DNA of 25,484 nt, taken from JBBKXP01 sp038251315 (GTDB lineage: Bacteria; Pseudomonadota; Alphaproteobacteria; Rhodobacterales; Rhodobacteraceae). The stretch is taken from NCBI GenBank assembly GCA_038251315.1, contig JBBSBK010000044.1, positions 1-25,484 of the forward strand, given 5' to 3'. Below the pieces are notes generated by a model. The model worked only from the letters and a program-made list of their open reading frames with translations, was not told the DNA's origin and made no database searches. Position 1 is the first letter of the stretch; each line of letters begins with the position of its first letter. Below are positions 23,727 through 25,484 of the stretch, one piece after another. The translations under genes were made by a program, and so were the position numbers.

Positions 23727-24212
23727 ATGATCGGCAAGCAAGCAGATCCAGCATCGATATCGCCGACCGAGGACAAAGCACTCAGGCTGGTCATAAGTCG
23801 TGCCCTCGACGCCTCGAATACCCGCGGTCGAACCGGCATCGCGGCGGCAATCGTCAGTGGCGATAAAATCCTCGAAATCGGAGAGAACGAGGTCAATGCG
23901 CTAAGTGATCCGACCAAGCACGCCGAAATGGTCGCTATTGCCGGGGTGACCCAGCGCATGGAACACAAACAGCTTGCTGGCTGCACCCTCATCTCATCCC
24001 TGCAGCCTTGCGAGATGTGTCTTTCTGCCATGCGGTTTGCGGGGATTGAGCGGGTGATTTTTGCGGCCCGGCAAGAAAAAGTTTCAAAGAAATACTTTGT
24101 CTTTCCGCATCTGCAGATCGCTGATTTCCAGAATGCCGGAACACATTTCCAGGTCGTGGGCGGCGTCTATGAAGATGACGTCATTCACCTTTATGCCGAT
24201 GGCAGAGAATAG
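23727..24212 (+). CDS. Nucleoside deaminase (CDA fold)
   Basis: This 161-residue zinc-dependent deaminase belongs to the cytidine/guanine/tRNA-adenosine deaminase superfamily. The catalytic motif HAE is at 65-67 (DPTKHAEMVAI) and the zinc cysteines are in LQPCEMCLSAM (C95 and C98). The order and the length resemble guanine deaminase-like proteins, but TadA-like or other nucleobase specificity cannot be excluded. An AAAAGGAG site precedes the ATG. Base composition looks less GC-rich than the glycan operon. The C-terminal part (VFPHLQIADFQNAGTHFQVVGG) is less typical. Confidence 0.9.
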   Translation: MIGKQADPASISPTEDKALRLVISRALDASNTRGRTGIAAAIVSGDKILEIGENEVNALSDPTKHAEMVAIAGVTQRMEHKQLAGCTLISSLQPCEMCLSAMRFAGIERVIFAARQEKVSKKYFVFPHLQIADFQNAGTHFQVVGGVYEDDVIHLYADGRE

Positions 24213-24297
24213 TTGCAGCAGTAGTCGGCATGAACACCGCGATCCAGAAGATGCCCCATCGGGTCGACAGCCCGCCGTCGGCGTAACATTTGCCGTG

Positions 24298-25332
24298 TCA
24301 GGCGGCAGCAGTGAACCGGTATTCGGTCGTATGGGCATAGATCGCCGCAGGGTCCAGCACGGCCGAAGGGAAGTCCGGCTGGTTCGGACTGTCGGGAAAA
24401 TACTGCGTTTCCAAGCAGATGCCGGCACGTGAACCATAGTGCGCACCATGTTGGCCGGGGACAAGGACGTTCAGTTTGTTGCCGTCATAGACCTGCACGC
24501 CCGGTTTGGTCGTCTGCACATCAAGGGTCATCGCACCCGCGATCAGTCGGGCGGCGTGGCGCAGACCGGCGCTGTCCGGCGGGGCGGACAGGACGAAATT
24601 GTGGTCCAGCGGCGCGGGACGTGCCGGGTCGAAAACCGGGCGCGGCTGGCGCAGGTCAAAGCGGGTGCCAGTGACATCTGCCAACCTGCCGGTCGGGATG
24701 TCGGCGGCGTCGACCGGGGTGTAGGTGTCGGCAAAGACCTGCAAACGGTGGTTGGTTACATCGCGCGAGCCATCGAGGTTGAAATAGGCGTGCTGCGCCA
24801 GATTCACGACCGTCGGGGCGGTGGTCCGTGCCCGGAATGCGACGCGCAACGTCGTCTGATCGCAAAGCGAATAGCAGCAACGCACCGCAAGATCGCCGGG
24901 GAACCCCTGATCGCCGTCGCGCGATTGCAGGCCCAGAGTCACGCTGTCCGCACTCAGGGCGATGACCGTCCAGTTGCGCCGCGCAAACCCTTCCGCGCCG
25001 CCGTGCAGGCAGGTCGTGGCACCTTCGTTGGTGTCCAGCCCGTGCCAAGTGCCATTCAGCTTGAATCCACCGCCCGAAATGCGGTTGGCATAGCGCCCGA
25101 CGACGGACCCGAAATAGGGCGAGTGGGCCGGATAATCGGCAAAGCTGTCGAACCCGAGGACGACACTTTGCAGGCGGCCATCGGGGCAGGGGATGCGCAG
25201 ATCGGCGATGACAGCGCCCCAAGTCAGGACTTGTGCCGTTGCGCCGTTTGCCCCGCGCAGGGTGATCTGGTACACCGGTTCACCGGACACATGGCCGACG
25301 ACGGGCCGTTCGCTGTCGGGCCGGTCTTTCAT
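24298..25332 (-). CDS. galM: Aldose 1-epimerase (mutarotase)
   Basis: This 344-residue enzyme interconverts alpha and beta anomers of aldoses. The catalytic pair is visible as H181 in NLAQHAYFNLDG and E308 in ICLETQYFPDSPNQ. Substrate-binding parts are GRYANRISGG (79-88), TCLHGG with H110, and LDHNFVL (242-248). The ATG at 25332 overlaps the stop of the upstream sugar transporter gene (ATGA) and has an AGAGG site, so I prefer it to an ATG 30 codons upstream that would lie inside that gene. It is coupled to sugar uptake and probably prepares imported sugar for catabolism. Confidence 0.95.
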   Translation of the reverse strand: MKDRPDSERPVVGHVSGEPVYQITLRGANGATAQVLTWGAVIADLRIPCPDGRLQSVVLGFDSFADYPAHSPYFGSVVGRYANRISGGGFKLNGTWHGLDTNEGATTCLHGGAEGFARRNWTVIALSADSVTLGLQSRDGDQGFPGDLAVRCCYSLCDQTTLRVAFRARTTAPTVVNLAQHAYFNLDGSRDVTNHRLQVFADTYTPVDAADIPTGRLADVTGTRFDLRQPRPVFDPARPAPLDHNFVLSAPPDSAGLRHAARLIAGAMTLDVQTTKPGVQVYDGNKLNVLVPGQHGAHYGSRAGICLETQYFPDSPNQPDFPSAVLDPAAIYAHTTEYRFTAAA

Positions 25333-25484
25333 GCCTCTGCCTTTGCACCATGATTGCGGGCTAGGCGCGCCTGCAACAGCACGACGGCCAGAAGGAATAT
25401 GCCGCGCACCACCGATTGCCAATAGGCTGACAGTGAAATCCAGCCTTTGCCGTTCTCGAAATTCAGGATGGTGAACAACACGCC
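25329..25484 (-). CDS. Sugar ABC transporter permease, C-terminal end (partial)
   Basis: The last 51 codons of a minus-strand gene entering from the right edge read GVLFTILNFENGKGWISLSAYWQ and so on to ARNHGAKAEA-stop. This includes a final membrane helix (SVVRGIFLLAVVLLQARL). It matches the C-terminus of RbsC/XylH/MglC-type permeases, where a 'N..G.S..WQ..V.G..LL.AV' pattern is usual. It overlaps the aldose 1-epimerase start by 4 bp. The sugar cannot be told from this fragment. Confidence 0.75.
   Translation of the reverse strand, partial: GVLFTILNFENGKGWISLSAYWQSVVRGIFLLAVVLLQARLARNHGAKAEA

Noticed and set aside
24439..25353. Plus-strand frame of 304 codons opposite the aldose 1-epimerase
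   Set aside because: Antisense shadow; the minus strand encodes a complete epimerase with catalytic His and Glu.
1..25484. CRISPR arrays, insertion sequences or transposase genes
   Set aside because: No regularly spaced repeats and no transposase-like frame were found on reading either strand.

Overview
The window looks like chromosomal DNA from a marine-type alphaproteobacterium, probably of the Rhodobacterales. This rests on high GC content, the dapF-mtaB pair, the DUF3618/holin/nutrient-deprivation-type membrane gene trio, and two promoters that match the alphaproteobacterial EcfG general-stress consensus. Genus cannot be fixed from sequence reading alone.

Layout. (1) 1-5152, all minus strand: the N-terminal part of a Crp/Fnr-type regulator, a three-gene ABC export system (adaptor, FtsX-like permease, ATPase) and a sulfide:quinone oxidoreductase with three cysteines at the expected spacing. 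(2) 5477-8689, plus strand: four consecutive genes that each carry a visible inactivating lesion: a polymer-forming exported protein remnant, an Acg-type nitroreductase with an in-frame TGA, and DUF6064 and DUF6544 genes with one-base frameshifts. A gene-poor stretch with one orphan terminator follows. (3) 9243-12738: tRNA-Lys(TTT) with a good promoter, then dapF-mtaB and paiB-GST pairs. (4) 12746-15793, minus strand: a stress-type membrane module of YihY/BrkB, DUF3618, holin-like and nutrient-deprivation-type proteins. (5) 15953-23211, plus strand: an overlapping operon of two GT2 enzymes, a GT4 enzyme, an acyl-CoA-dehydrogenase-fold protein, a PIG-L deacetylase, a NodS-like methyltransferase, a third GT2 and a DUF2383 ferritin-like protein. 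(6) 23245-25484: divergent VOC protein and nucleoside deaminase around a palindrome, then aldose 1-epimerase and the end of a sugar ABC permease.

The most interesting signal is the 160-bp gap at 15794-15952. It contains two divergent, non-overlapping GGAAC-N17-CGTT promoters. One faces the stress membrane operon and the other faces the glycan operon, so both are probably switched on together by the general stress response. The glycan operon combines membrane-embedded glycosyl transfer, N-deacetylation and N-methylation, which resembles the chemistry of Nod-factor decoration. It also encodes an ACAD-fold flavoprotein that may act on the amino sugar. The product is unknown. I infer a stress-induced, N-modified amino-sugar glycan or glycolipid of the cell envelope.
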